A stretch of DNA of 64,000 bases from Pseudoxanthomonas sp. PXM01 (GCF_014851815.1 NZ_JACVAJ010000001.1:1240001-1304000), one strand, 5' to 3'; shown: positions 25,136 to 34,524, counted from the first letter of the stretch. Made by a program: numbers and translations. The notes: generated from the sequence alone by a model not told the origin.

Positions 25136-25210
25136 AAAAAAGAAAAGCCACCGGGCCGGAGAGTGACCCGATGGCTTGGGGGATGCGCGCCGGCCTCTCT
25201 CCGGCGCGCA
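25136..25210 (-). terminator. Tandem hairpins ending the glucan operon
   Basis: Next to the transporter stop, TGCGCGCCGG/CCGGCGCGCA (25184-25210) makes a 10-bp hairpin. A second stem follows, AAGCCATCGGG/CCCGGTGGCTT (25145-25177, minus-strand reading), and then a T-rich tail. This is a good rho-independent terminator for the minus-strand operon. Confidence 0.85.
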
Positions 25211-25216
25211 CCGCAC

Positions 25217-26680
25217 TCAGTGGCCGTTGCCGGCGGCGAGCTTGTCCAGATCGATACCCTGCTTGCGCAGCGTGCGCGTAGCGGCGATCGCGTAGAACGC
25301 CAGGTAGGCGAAGCACAGCACGCCGACGATGAAGCTGTAGTGGATGCCGACCTTGTCGGCCAGAGCACCCTGCGCCCAGCTGACGATGCCGCCGCCCATG
25401 ATCATCATGATCAGCAGGCTGCTGCCCTGGTTGGTCTTGTTGCCCAGGCCAGTGATCGCCAGCGCGAAGATGCACGGCCACATGGTGCTGCAGAACAGGC
25501 CCACGCTGATGAAGGCAATGACACTGGTCATGCCTGTAGTGAACATGCCGATCAGCTGCGCGGCGATGCCGCAGATGGCGAAGTACAGCAGCATGCGTGC
25601 CGGATTGCCCCTGCTGGCCAGCGTGGCCAGGATCATCAGCACGATGACGGCCGCGTAGCCGAAGAACTGCGAGGGGTCGTGGCCGGTGATGGCGTTCACG
25701 GCGAGGAACACGCCGAACGCCAGGTACGGGAGGATCAGCATCAGCATCTTCTTGGCGCCTGCGCCGACATCGAATGCGCCGGCAGCGCCGCTCCAGCGGC
25801 CGATCATCAGGCTGGCCCAGTACAGCGACACGAACGGCGCGATCAACGCGGTCTCTATGCCGAGTCCGCCCTTCTCCACCGGAAGTTCCAGGTAAGCGGG
25901 CAGATTGTCGATGGTCGAGACCTCGACGCCCACGTACAGGAAGATCGCGATCATGCCCAGCACCAGCTGCGGATAGGACAGCGCCGACTTCTTGTGGATC
26001 AGCTTGCTGCTGTCCTCGGCCTCGGTCTCCGACAGCTTCTCCAGATCGATGTGGTTGGGCACCGAGGAGAACTTCAGGAAGATCGCCACCAGGATGAAGG
26101 CGGCCCCCAGCACCAGGTAGGGCGTCTTGACGCTTTCGATGCTCGCTTCGGTGTTGCCCGAGGTGACGCTGCCGAAGATCGCCACGCTGACCAGCAGCGG
26201 ACCGATGGTGGTGCCGAAGTTGTTGATGCCGCCGGCCATCGTCAGCCGCTGCGCGCCGGTCTTGGGATCACCCATGACGATGGCCAGCGGGTTGGCCGCG
26301 ATCTGCTGCAGCGAGAAGCCCAGGCCGACGATGAACAGTCCCGACAGCATCAGGTTGAACGAACCCGTATTGGCGGCCGGGTAGAACAACAACGCTCCCA
26401 GCGCGGAGATCACCAGGCCCACGCAGATGCCGTTCTTGTAGCCGATCTTGTTGAGTACGTCCTGACCCATCGCCTTCGAGATGGCGACATAGATCAGCGA
26501 ACCGACGGTATAGGCCACGTAGAACGCGAGCGCGACGTACATGCTCTGCGCCTGCGTCAGGTCGAACGCCTTCTTGAACACCGGGATCAGGATGCCGTTG
26601 CTGGCCGCAACAAAACCCCAGAAGAAGAACACGGTGATCAGCACGCTGAACTGCGACCATCGGGTGGTTTGTGTGGTCAT
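25217..26680 (-). CDS. FHS-type major facilitator sugar transporter
   Basis: This 487-residue inner-membrane protein has about 12 transmembrane helices and the sugar:proton symporter signature of the FucP/GluP (FHS) group: FFFWGFVAASNGILIPVFKK, LGFSLQQIAANPLAIVMGDP, AQRLTMAGGINNFGTTIGPL and the late CSTMWPCIFALAITGLG. FHS members import glucose, galactose, fucose or N-acetylglucosamine. Set with a GH3 glucohydrolase and TonB receptor, glucose or a glucobiose is the likely cargo. It is the last gene of the operon, 124 bp after GH3 with a hairpin between, and is followed by a terminator. Confidence 0.9.
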   Translation of the reverse strand: MTTQTTRWSQFSVLITVFFFWGFVAASNGILIPVFKKAFDLTQAQSMYVALAFYVAYTVGSLIYVAISKAMGQDVLNKIGYKNGICVGLVISALGALLFYPAANTGSFNLMLSGLFIVGLGFSLQQIAANPLAIVMGDPKTGAQRLTMAGGINNFGTTIGPLLVSVAIFGSVTSGNTEASIESVKTPYLVLGAAFILVAIFLKFSSVPNHIDLEKLSETEAEDSSKLIHKKSALSYPQLVLGMIAIFLYVGVEVSTIDNLPAYLELPVEKGGLGIETALIAPFVSLYWASLMIGRWSGAAGAFDVGAGAKKMLMLILPYLAFGVFLAVNAITGHDPSQFFGYAAVIVLMILATLASRGNPARMLLYFAICGIAAQLIGMFTTGMTSVIAFISVGLFCSTMWPCIFALAITGLGNKTNQGSSLLIMMIMGGGIVSWAQGALADKVGIHYSFIVGVLCFAYLAFYAIAATRTLRKQGIDLDKLAAGNGH

Positions 26681-26764
26681 GGATTGGTATGCCTGCTGGT
26701 ATGGGATCCGGACGGAACGGCCAGCCTACGGGGCCGCCGCGCGATTGCAACTTGCACTGCGTCA

Positions 26765-26791
26765 GCGCCCCGCGGCCATGCCGCGGAGCGC
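26765..26791 (-). other. Intercistronic hairpin between GH3 and transporter
   Basis: CCGCGG/CCGCGG (26770-26775 and 26781-26786) with flanking GCGC pairs forms a stable hairpin and no T tract. It lies just after the GH3 stop in the 124-bp gap. Confidence 0.55.
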
Positions 26792-26804
26792 TTCGGAAAC
26801 GACA

Positions 26805-29348
26805 CTACTGCGCGCACTTCACCACATCAGGCGCGTCCGCCGCCCCGGCCACCACCTGGATGTCGGTGAAGGCCGCCGCGAACGGTGCATCGGCAGCGAC
26901 GCTGAAGGGCGTATCCACGCCGGTCAGGTCGGCACCGAGCTTGCCGAAGCAGGCCAGCGGGATCTTGACCGTCTGCTTCCTGCCGACGGCATCGCCGGAG
27001 AAGGTGGAGGTCAGGTCCAGGCTGGCCCCGCAGTTGGCGCCGCAGCCCAGCGCGAACCGGACCGGCTTGGCCGGAGCCTGCTTCACCACCACGTCGAACT
27101 GCACCACACCGCGTGCCGTGGCCATCGCAGCCAGGTTGTTCTTCGAAGGATTGCGGGCGAAGACGCGCGCCGGTGCCAGCCAGGTGACTTCCTTGGCGTC
27201 CTGCTGCGTGTTGACCTGCACGGTGGCGACCTGCAATGCCGGCTTGGCCTGCGGCCAGCGCTGCGTCGCGTTCATGTCGTTGCCGACGGCCTGGGTAGCG
27301 CCGGCCGCTTCCATCTGCAGGGTGAAGGGCGCGATGTCGGACTGCTTGAAGATACCCAGCGCGGTGGCTTCGCCGCAGCTCGTCGCGCTGTCTTCCTCCA
27401 GCTTGCCGACGTTGCTGCTGTCGCCATAGCGCAGCCCGGCATCCAGGGCGAACTGTGGCTTGCTGTCCGCCTTCGGGCAGGCCACCGCCGGCCACGGGAA
27501 CGTCAGCTTTCCGCGGAAGTCATGGACCGGCTTGCCATCGGCACCGGCCACCAGCACGTCGGTGACGCCCTTGCCTTCCGTGCCCGGGAGCCAGGCGGCG
27601 ACGAAGCTGTTGGACAGGTTGATCAGGTCATTCGCGTACAGCGCACGGCCGGACAGCAGCACGGTGACGACCGGCTTTCCGGCGGCGGCGGCCGCCTTCA
27701 GCGTCGCCAAGTCTTCCGGATGCCGACGGCTGTGCGCCATCGTATCGGACGGCACGATGTCGCCGTTGGTTTCTGCATACGGCGTTTCGCCGATGGCAGC
27801 CACGATGACGTCGTAGCTGGCCGGATCCACACCCTCCGCGCTCTCGCGCAGCAGCACGTTCGCTTCGCCGAGCTGTTCGCGCAGGCCGGCGGCCAGGCTG
27901 TCGGCATTGGGGAAATCGGCATTCGTGTTGTCGGTGCCCTGCCAGGTCAGCGACCAGCCACCCGTCTGGTTGGAGATGCTGTCGGCGCTTTTGCCCACCA
28001 GCAGCACGCGCTGGTTCTTCTTCAGCGGCAATGCGCCGCCGTCGTTCTTCAGCAACACCAGCGATTCGCGTGCAGCACGCCGCGCGAGATCGCGATGCAC
28101 CAGCGACTCGAGCTTGCCGGCATGCTGGCTGGCCGACGGCTTGTGTTCCCACAGGCCTGCGCGCAGCTTGACGCGCAGGATGCGGGTGACGGCATCGTCG
28201 ATGCGCGCCTGCGGGATTTCACCCGACTTCACTTGGGCAATCGTGTTGGTGATGAAGGACTTCCACGCATCCGGCACCATCACCATGTCGATGCCGGCAT
28301 TGATCGCCTGCGGGCAGCTGTCGTCCTTGCAACCTGCGACCTGGCCGATGCCATTCCAGTCGGAGACGACGAAGCCGTCGAAGCCCATCTTCTCCTTCAG
28401 CGCGACGGTCAGCAGATCGCGTGTGCCGTGCATCTTGCCGTAGTCCTTGCCGGCGGCGACGTCGTTCCAGCTGTTGAAGGACGCCATGACGGTCTGCACA
28501 CCGGCTTCGATGGCGCCGTAGTACCCCTGGCCGTGGACGTTGATCATCTGCGCCTGGGTGATGGTGGCGAGGCCCTGGTCCTTGCCGCCGTCGGTGGCAC
28601 CGTCGCCGATGAAGTGCTTGGCGGTAGCGACGACGTTGCCATCCTTGTCCAGCAGCCCCTGCATGCCTTTGACGTAGGCGGCCGCGTACTCGCGGATCAG
28701 CGCGGGCTGCGAGGAATAGCTTTCGTAGGTGCGGCCCCAGCGTGCGTCCTGCGCGACAGCGACCGTCGGCGCAAACGTCCACGTCACGCCCGTCGCGCGC
28801 GTGGATTGTCCGGTGGCTTCGGCGATGCGTTCGATCAACTCGACGTCGTGCGCGGCGCCCAGGCCGATATTGTGCGGGAAGATCGTCGCGCCATAGACGT
28901 TGCTATGGCCATGGACGGCGTCGGTGCCCCAGATCACGGGCACGGGGATCTTGGCATCGGTCGACAGCGAGGCGTCGTAGTAGGCATCCGCCAGCTTGAC
29001 CCAGTCTTCGACCTTGGCGTGCTTGTTCATCGCCGGCCACGAACCACCGCCGTTGAGGACGGAACCGATGTAGTACTTGCGCACGTCGGCCGGCGTGATC
29101 GCCTTGATCTCCGGCTGCACCATCTGGCCGACCTTCTGCTCCAGCGTCATGCTCGCGAGGATCTCGGCCACGCGTGCCTCGACGGCAGGATCCTTGGCGA
29201 AGCTGCTTTTCAGCGCAGGCCAGTCCTTCAGTTCTGCGGCATCGTTCGCGGCCGCGCCGACGGGTTTCTGTTCGGGGTCCTTCTGCGCCGTACACGACAG
29301 GCATGCCAAAAGACTGGCCCCCAGCAGGGTCACTCGGATCGGATTCAC
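26805..29348 (-). CDS. GH3 exo-beta-glucan glucohydrolase lipoprotein
   Basis: The 847-residue protein begins with GTG at 29348, chosen for GGGAG 6 bases upstream, and has a lipoprotein signal (VNPIRVTLLGASLLAC, Cys16). The GH3 N-domain (about 60-390) contains GTDAVHGHSN, KHFIGDG and FDGFVVSDWNG with the nucleophile Asp330. The GH3 C-domain (about 430-640) contains SGRALYANDLI, and a C-terminal domain (about 690-847) resembles that of ExoP-type exo-1,4-beta-glucan glucohydrolases. These enzymes release glucose from beta-glucans and cello-oligomers. In the operon it follows the receptor and precedes a sugar permease. Linkage specificity is not readable from sequence. Confidence 0.92.
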   Translation of the reverse strand: MNPIRVTLLGASLLACLSCTAQKDPEQKPVGAAANDAAELKDWPALKSSFAKDPAVEARVAEILASMTLEQKVGQMVQPEIKAITPADVRKYYIGSVLNGGGSWPAMNKHAKVEDWVKLADAYYDASLSTDAKIPVPVIWGTDAVHGHSNVYGATIFPHNIGLGAAHDVELIERIAEATGQSTRATGVTWTFAPTVAVAQDARWGRTYESYSSQPALIREYAAAYVKGMQGLLDKDGNVVATAKHFIGDGATDGGKDQGLATITQAQMINVHGQGYYGAIEAGVQTVMASFNSWNDVAAGKDYGKMHGTRDLLTVALKEKMGFDGFVVSDWNGIGQVAGCKDDSCPQAINAGIDMVMVPDAWKSFITNTIAQVKSGEIPQARIDDAVTRILRVKLRAGLWEHKPSASQHAGKLESLVHRDLARRAARESLVLLKNDGGALPLKKNQRVLLVGKSADSISNQTGGWSLTWQGTDNTNADFPNADSLAAGLREQLGEANVLLRESAEGVDPASYDVIVAAIGETPYAETNGDIVPSDTMAHSRRHPEDLATLKAAAAAGKPVVTVLLSGRALYANDLINLSNSFVAAWLPGTEGKGVTDVLVAGADGKPVHDFRGKLTFPWPAVACPKADSKPQFALDAGLRYGDSSNVGKLEEDSATSCGEATALGIFKQSDIAPFTLQMEAAGATQAVGNDMNATQRWPQAKPALQVATVQVNTQQDAKEVTWLAPARVFARNPSKNNLAAMATARGVVQFDVVVKQAPAKPVRFALGCGANCGASLDLTSTFSGDAVGRKQTVKIPLACFGKLGADLTGVDTPFSVAADAPFAAAFTDIQVVAGAADAPDVVKCAQ

Positions 29349-29412
29349 TCGTTTCTCCCAGAATGGCGGCGCGCACAACATCCCCGACAGGATCCGCGCC
29401 TTTACGGAAAGT

Positions 29413-29449
29413 CTGACGGGACGCGGGGCCAGGCCCCGCATCCCGTCAG
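29413..29449 (-). other. Long intercistronic hairpin between TonB receptor and GH3
   Basis: CTGACGGGA/TCCCGTCAG and GCGGGGCC/GGCCCCGC stack into a 37-base hairpin with one internal mismatch and a minimal loop. No T tract follows. It lies in the 130-bp gap after the receptor stop, in the same place as the hairpin after the phytate receptor. Confidence 0.7.
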
Positions 29450-29478
29450 GTACTGCGGTTATCGATGAAGTGCGTCAG

Positions 29479-32265
29479 TCACAGCTTGTAGCGGAAGCCG
29501 AGCAGGTACTGGCGACCGTATTCCTTGTACTCGGAGGGCAGGAAGATCATCTGGTCGATGCCGCCCGCCGTCGTCTCCGTGCGATACGGCTCGTTGGTCA
29601 CGTTGTTGACCTGAAGGAGGATGGACAGCCCCGAAAGTCTGCTGCCCTCACCGAAGTCGTATCCCACCTGCATGTCCATCGTGCGTTCCGGCATGGTGTT
29701 CTGATAGATCCGGTCGCCGAAAAGCGAGGCATACTCACCGCGGTACTCATCACGGTAACGCTGGCTGATGCGCGCAGAGAAGCCATGCTTCTCGTAGTAC
29801 ACCGTGGCATTGGCAACGATCTTCGACAGGCCCGGCAGGGTGTCGGTATCGGAACCACCCGGACCATCGGGGTCGATCGACGACTCGGTATACGACGCAT
29901 TGAACAGCAGGCCGAAGCCGTCGAGCGAGGAATGGATCATGTCACCGCCCAGCGCGCCACTGATTTCCGCGCCGCGCATGTAGCCGCCACTTCCGTTCAT
30001 CGGGGTGCTGAAGTTGCCCCAGTTCGAGATCGGGGTGATGCCGAGATCGTCATATCCGGTGAAGTCCCAGCGGACGTTCTGCGTATAGATGTAGGTCTCG
30101 AGGTTCTTGTAGAAGACCGCCAACGCCGCATAGGTCGTCGGACCGAAGTACTTCTCCAGTGAGATGTCGTACGCCGTCGCCCGATAGGGCTCCAGCTTCG
30201 GATTGCCACCACCGCCACTCCACTCGCGCGTGGTCACGTCGACGCCGGCCGTGGTGTAGGCCCCCATCTGCTCGATGGGGCCGCGCATCAGGGTCTTCGC
30301 TGCCGCGAAGCGCAACAGCAGGCCATCGCCGAAGTCCGCCGACAGGTTCATGCTCGGCAGGATGTCGCCATACGAGGTACCGATGGTCTGGCCGCCGGCG
30401 ATGACCCAGTCGTTCGTGACCGCGTCACGCGCGACGGTCGGACCGGTCGAACTCTGCTCGGAGCGGATGTACTGCACACCGACGTTGCCGCGCAGGCGCA
30501 CTTCATCGGTCAGGTCCATGTCGATGTTGGCCTTGGCGTAGAACGTCTTGATGTCTTCTTCGACACCATAGTTCTTCATCAGGTCGTTCTCGCTGGCTTC
30601 ATAGCGCAGGTCGTAGTACCGGCCCAGCAGGTCACGTGCATTGAAATTGATCACGTTGCCAAGGCCGATGAAGTCCATCGATGCGAATCCATGGGGCACC
30701 GTGTCCATGCGCACCGGTGCGCGGCCATTCTTCAGATCCACGTAGTGGGCGATGTACTCGCGATCCTTGTTGCGGCGGGTGACATTGACGCCAACGTCGT
30801 AGCTGCGCAGGAAATCGGAGGACTCGACCAGCCGGTTCAGTTCGAGACGACCGGACTTGAGTGTGTCCTCGGTCCATGCGCGATCGGTGCGCCCGTCGCG
30901 CCCCCATCCCATCGCGTCCATGCCCAGGTAGACCTGGGTGGGATCGGTGAGGCCGGGGATCGTGAAGTGGTTGAACCCCTTGCCCGTCTGCAGGTTGAAG
31001 TCGATGTTGCGCGGGGACGCGAATGCGGACTGCAGTTCAAGCATGGTCCGCTCGCTCTCGGCTCGCGAGTAGCTCAGATCGGTCTTCAGCGTGTAGATGT
31101 CGTCCCAGCGGAACGTGTTGAGCCAGCCAGCCGAGAACAGCTTGTCTTCGCGCTGATTGACTTCGTTGAGCATGTTCAGCGCACCGACGCCATTGAGCGT
31201 TCCGCTCGTGACCACCGGAACACCGCCCACCAGGGTCGTACCGACGTTCGTATACGTCACTTGGCCCAGCGTCGGGTGGCTGTACCACGGGTCGTTGTTC
31301 CACATGATGCTGTTTTCAGCTTCATTCTGGTCGAACTTCGAGTAGTACACGTCCAGAATGCTGTGGAACTGGTCGCTCGGCTTGAACTCGAGTACCGCCA
31401 TGACGCCGTCCCGAGTGATGTCGCGCGACTTCAGCGACGCCTCTCCCGCCTGGCGCGCAACGGCATCGACCGGCTTGCCTGGCTGCGGCGCACCCCAGGT
31501 GTCCGGATTACCCCACCACCAGGCCTTTTCCTGCTGCTCCTGGAAAGGCGAATCCATGCGCGCCACGCCGATGGCGAAGCCGATCGTATCGTCGGCGAAC
31601 TGGTCCACATATGACGCGCTGGCGCGATAGCCCTTGTCGCTGCTGCCGTCGATCAGCTTGCCCAGCGAGTTGTATTCGCCCTGCCCGCTGAAGGTCACGC
31701 GGCGTCCGTCGAAATCCAACGGACGGATCGACTGCATGTCGATCGTGCCCGACAGGCCTTGCCCGACCAGCGTCGCATCCGGCGTCTTGTACACGGTGAC
31801 CGCGTTGATCAGCTCGGCCGGGTACTGGTCGAGCTCGACGCCACGGCTGCCACCCGTGCTGACCTGCTCCCGGCCATTGAGCAGCGTCCCGCCGAACTGC
31901 TCGGACATGCCACGGATGTGGATGACCTGCGCGCGTCCGTCGACGCGCTGCATGGTCAGGCCCGGCAGACGCGAAATCGAATCCGCGATGCTGATGTCCG
32001 GCAACTTGCCAATGTCCTCGGCGGAGATTGCCTCGACGATCGAGGTGGATTCGTTCTTGGTTTCCACCGCCGTCGCGATGGCCGCGCGGATGCCGGTGAC
32101 CTTGACGGCATCCAGCGTCTCGACGGTCTGGTCGGCTGCCTGCTGCGCGTTCGCAGCGAACGGGAGTGCCAGCGCCAGGCAGCATGCGGCAGCGAGATGC
32201 TGCTTGCGCAGTGCGGGACGGCGCACGGACGGACGCATGCGCGCGATGTGGTTCGAGTACTTCAT
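29479..32265 (-). CDS. TonB-dependent outer-membrane receptor for glucan oligosaccharides (inferred)
   Basis: This 928-residue receptor has a long N-terminal signal (to about residue 40, AANAQ), a TonB box region (LDAVKVTGIRAAIATAVETK, ESTSIVEAISAEDIGKLPDI, the wording typical of proteobacterial carbohydrate receptors), a plug (IADSISRLPGLTMQRVDGRA, VIHIRGMSEQFGGTLLNGRE) and a beta-barrel ending QYLLGFRYKL. It imports the polymer or oligomer substrate across the outer membrane. It is first in an operon with GH3 and an FHS transporter, which suggests a glucan or gluco-oligosaccharide. Transcription starts at a strong promoter with an overlapping LacI-type operator. AGAGGGG precedes the ATG. 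Confidence 0.94.
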   Translation of the reverse strand: MKYSNHIARMRPSVRRPALRKQHLAAACCLALALPFAANAQQAADQTVETLDAVKVTGIRAAIATAVETKNESTSIVEAISAEDIGKLPDISIADSISRLPGLTMQRVDGRAQVIHIRGMSEQFGGTLLNGREQVSTGGSRGVELDQYPAELINAVTVYKTPDATLVGQGLSGTIDMQSIRPLDFDGRRVTFSGQGEYNSLGKLIDGSSDKGYRASASYVDQFADDTIGFAIGVARMDSPFQEQQEKAWWWGNPDTWGAPQPGKPVDAVARQAGEASLKSRDITRDGVMAVLEFKPSDQFHSILDVYYSKFDQNEAENSIMWNNDPWYSHPTLGQVTYTNVGTTLVGGVPVVTSGTLNGVGALNMLNEVNQREDKLFSAGWLNTFRWDDIYTLKTDLSYSRAESERTMLELQSAFASPRNIDFNLQTGKGFNHFTIPGLTDPTQVYLGMDAMGWGRDGRTDRAWTEDTLKSGRLELNRLVESSDFLRSYDVGVNVTRRNKDREYIAHYVDLKNGRAPVRMDTVPHGFASMDFIGLGNVINFNARDLLGRYYDLRYEASENDLMKNYGVEEDIKTFYAKANIDMDLTDEVRLRGNVGVQYIRSEQSSTGPTVARDAVTNDWVIAGGQTIGTSYGDILPSMNLSADFGDGLLLRFAAAKTLMRGPIEQMGAYTTAGVDVTTREWSGGGGNPKLEPYRATAYDISLEKYFGPTTYAALAVFYKNLETYIYTQNVRWDFTGYDDLGITPISNWGNFSTPMNGSGGYMRGAEISGALGGDMIHSSLDGFGLLFNASYTESSIDPDGPGGSDTDTLPGLSKIVANATVYYEKHGFSARISQRYRDEYRGEYASLFGDRIYQNTMPERTMDMQVGYDFGEGSRLSGLSILLQVNNVTNEPYRTETTAGGIDQMIFLPSEYKEYGRQYLLGFRYKL

Positions 32266-32287
32266 TTGGCCCCTCTCAGACCGCTGT

Positions 32288-32301
32288 TGACAGCGCTGTC
32301 A
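32288..32301. promoter_or_regulatory. LacI-family operator (perfect 14-bp palindrome)
   Basis: TGACAGCGCTGTCA is a perfect palindrome with the central CG typical of LacI-family operators. It overlaps the -10 box and start site of the receptor promoter, the standard position for repression. No LacI gene is present in this window, so the repressor must be encoded elsewhere. Identity of the repressor is inferred. Confidence 0.75.
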
Positions 32302-32326
32302 TATAGAAGCTTCAATGCAGTGTCAA
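32298..32326 (-). promoter_or_regulatory. Strong promoter of the glucan operon
   Basis: The minus strand carries TTGACA (6 of 6) and TATGAC (4 of 6) with a 17-bp spacer; transcription would begin near 32291, inside the operator and about 26 bases before the ATG of the receptor gene. Confidence 0.8.
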
Positions 32327-32477
32327 CAAATTCATAACAACCGTGACATGGCTGCACGCGCACGATTGAATTTGCTTGTCGCGAGGACATTCGTCCGAAA
32401 AATTTCGCTGCGTTGCAGCACCCGCTTTGCGTGGATTCCGGGAGGGATTCGCGAGCTCTCTGCGAGAGGATTCCGGC

Positions 32478-33929
32478 ATGACGCGCCACCTGATTCGACG
32501 ACTCCGCCCCGCCCTGCTGCTTTCGGCATGCATGCTGGTGGCACCCTTCGCTGCAGATGCACAAGACATCGCCGTATGGATCACCACCGCGGATCACTCG
32601 ACCGCATTGGCGCCCGCTGCGCCCGCACGCTTCACCGCGGATGACGGCGCCGGGAAGTCGCGCATCGCCATCGACGGAACCCGGCAGTTCCAGGAGATCG
32701 TCGGCTTCGGCGCATCGCTGACCGATTCTTCGGCCTGGCTGATCCAGCACAAGCTGGACGCACAACAGCGCGACGCCCTGCTGAGGGAACTGTTCGGCCG
32801 CGATGACGGCGGACTGGGGCTGAGCTTCTCGCGCCTCACGATCGGTGCGTCGGATTTCTCCCGCCATCACTACAGTCTCGCCGATACACCCGACGGCACG
32901 CCGGACCCCGAACTGAAGCACTTCAGCATCGACGAGAACCGCGGCGACGTGATTCCCGTCGCCCGGGCGATGCTGGCAGTCAATCCGCAGCTGAAGATCA
33001 TGGCCTCGCCCTGGAGCGCTCCCGGCTGGATGAAGGACACCAACAGCCTGATCCAGGGCACGTTGCTGCCGCAGTACTACGACGCGTTCTCGCGCTACCT
33101 GCTGAAGTATGTCGATGCCTACGCAGCGGAAGGTATTCCGATCTTCGCGCTCACCGTACAGAACGAACCGGACTACGAACCGAAGGACTACCCCGGCATG
33201 CGGCTCAACGCGCCGGCGCGCGCGCGACTGATCGGCGACCACCTGGGGCCGATGATCGCCATACGAGGCAGCGGCCCGCTGATCTTCGACTGGGACCACA
33301 ACTGGGACAAGCCGCAGGAACCGCTGGGTGTGCTGGGCGATGCGAAAGCCAATCCGCATGTCGCGGCGGTGGCATGGCATTGCTACGGCGGCGAGGTGGC
33401 GGCGCAATCACCGGTGCACGACGCGTTTCCCGACAAGGACGCTTACATGACCGAGTGCTCCGGCGGCGACTGGGAACCGGTACGCAGCGGCGGCCTGCCG
33501 CTGCAGATGAAGAACATCATCATCCGCAGTGCGCGCCACTGGGCGCGCGGCGCGTTGTTCTGGAACCTGGCGCTGGACGAGAACAACGGCCCCTACGCCG
33601 GCGGCTGCGACACGTGCCGCGGCGTGGTGACCATCGACTCGCGCACCGGCGCCATTACCCGCACCGACGAGTACTACGCGCTGGCGCACGCCAGCCGGTT
33701 CGTACGACAAGGCGCCCACCGGATCGCGTCCAGCGAAACCGGCGACGACCTCGACAACGTGGCGTTCCGCAATGCCGATGATGGTTCGCTGGTGCTGCTG
33801 GTCGCCAATTCCGCGAAGCAGCCGCGTCGCTTCAGCGCCGTGCAGGGCGGCAAGGCGTTCGGCTACACGCTGCCGGCGCGCAGCGTCGCCACCTTCGTGT
33901 GGAAGCCTGCCGCAGCGCAACACGACTGA
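32478..33929 (+). CDS. GH30 family beta-glucosidase/glucanase, secreted
   Basis: A signal peptide (about residues 1-28, MTRHLIRRLRPALLLSACML) precedes a GH30 catalytic TIM barrel with C-terminal beta-sandwich. The acid/base is Glu230 in LTVQNEPDY, the nucleophile Glu326 in MTECSGGDW, and QEIVGFGASLTDSSAW and MASPWSAPGWMKDTNSLIQG are strongly diagnostic. GH30 members include glucosylceramidases and, in other subfamilies, endo-beta-1,6-glucanases. It is divergent from the TonB receptor and shares its upstream region. I infer it cuts the glucan the locus handles; beta-1,6-glucan is a good candidate. AGAGGA upstream of 32478 sets the start. Confidence 0.9.
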   Translation: MTRHLIRRLRPALLLSACMLVAPFAADAQDIAVWITTADHSTALAPAAPARFTADDGAGKSRIAIDGTRQFQEIVGFGASLTDSSAWLIQHKLDAQQRDALLRELFGRDDGGLGLSFSRLTIGASDFSRHHYSLADTPDGTPDPELKHFSIDENRGDVIPVARAMLAVNPQLKIMASPWSAPGWMKDTNSLIQGTLLPQYYDAFSRYLLKYVDAYAAEGIPIFALTVQNEPDYEPKDYPGMRLNAPARARLIGDHLGPMIAIRGSGPLIFDWDHNWDKPQEPLGVLGDAKANPHVAAVAWHCYGGEVAAQSPVHDAFPDKDAYMTECSGGDWEPVRSGGLPLQMKNIIIRSARHWARGALFWNLALDENNGPYAGGCDTCRGVVTIDSRTGAITRTDEYYALAHASRFVRQGAHRIASSETGDDLDNVAFRNADDGSLVLLVANSAKQPRRFSAVQGGKAFGYTLPARSVATFVWKPAAAQHD

Positions 33930-34008
33930 TCCGCCTGCGGCGGCCGGACTGTCATTCCAGCCGCCATACGCCGTAGTATCCTGCCGCACCCCCTCATGGA
34001 GCCGCGGC

Positions 34009-34485
34009 ATGATGCGACGTACTTCCCTGCTGGCACTTCTGGCGGCAACCGCCCTGCTGGCCGGCTGCGGCGATGGCGTGGTCCGTCGTGTCTCCGACCC
34101 GGCGGTCAGCGTGCAGCAACTGACGGTGAAGGCCGATGGCCAATGGGCCGTGGACTTGCGCCTGCAGAACTACAGCAGCATCCCGATGCGTTTCGATACG
34201 GTGGACGTCGATGTGCAGGTCGGCGACCAGGATGCCGGCAAGCTGCGTGCCACGCCCGGTCTGTCGGTGGGTCCTGAATCCGCAGACGTCGTCACCGTCT
34301 CCTTTGTGCCCAGCAGCGCCGGCCGCATCGTGGTGGCGGACGCGCTCGCCGGTCGTCGCACCCTGCCGTACACGCTGAAGGGCAACGCTGCCGCGACACC
34401 GGAAGAAGCCAAGCAGCGCAACTTCGACGTCGATACCCGCAGCACCCTCAATCCCGTCCCCGGCCTGGACGGCGTGCTGCGCTGA
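34009..34485 (+). CDS. LEA14-like (LEA type 2/WHy) lipoprotein
   Basis: The 158-residue protein begins MMRRTSLLALLAATALLAGC with lipobox LAGC (Cys20). The mature part matches the LEA type 2 beta-sandwich: AVSVQQLTVKADGQWAVDLR, LQNYSSIPMRFDTVDVDVQV and SADVVTVSFVPSSAGRI. Such domains are found in stress and envelope proteins; the molecular function is unknown. GGAG upstream sets the start. It lies between GH30 and the acyl-CoA dehydrogenase and may be transcribed with the latter (39 bp apart). Confidence 0.78.
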   Translation: MMRRTSLLALLAATALLAGCGDGVVRRVSDPAVSVQQLTVKADGQWAVDLRLQNYSSIPMRFDTVDVDVQVGDQDAGKLRATPGLSVGPESADVVTVSFVPSSAGRIVVADALAGRRTLPYTLKGNAAATPEEAKQRNFDVDTRSTLNPVPGLDGVLR

Positions 34486-34524
34486 GCGCAGCCCATTCCC
34501 TCATCCGCGATTCCGAGACCCCGC

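Noticed and set aside
26541..29468. 975-codon plus-strand frame opposite the GH3 gene
   Set aside because: Antisense to GH3 and part of the transporter; no domain or signal, and composition fits GC-biased shadow.
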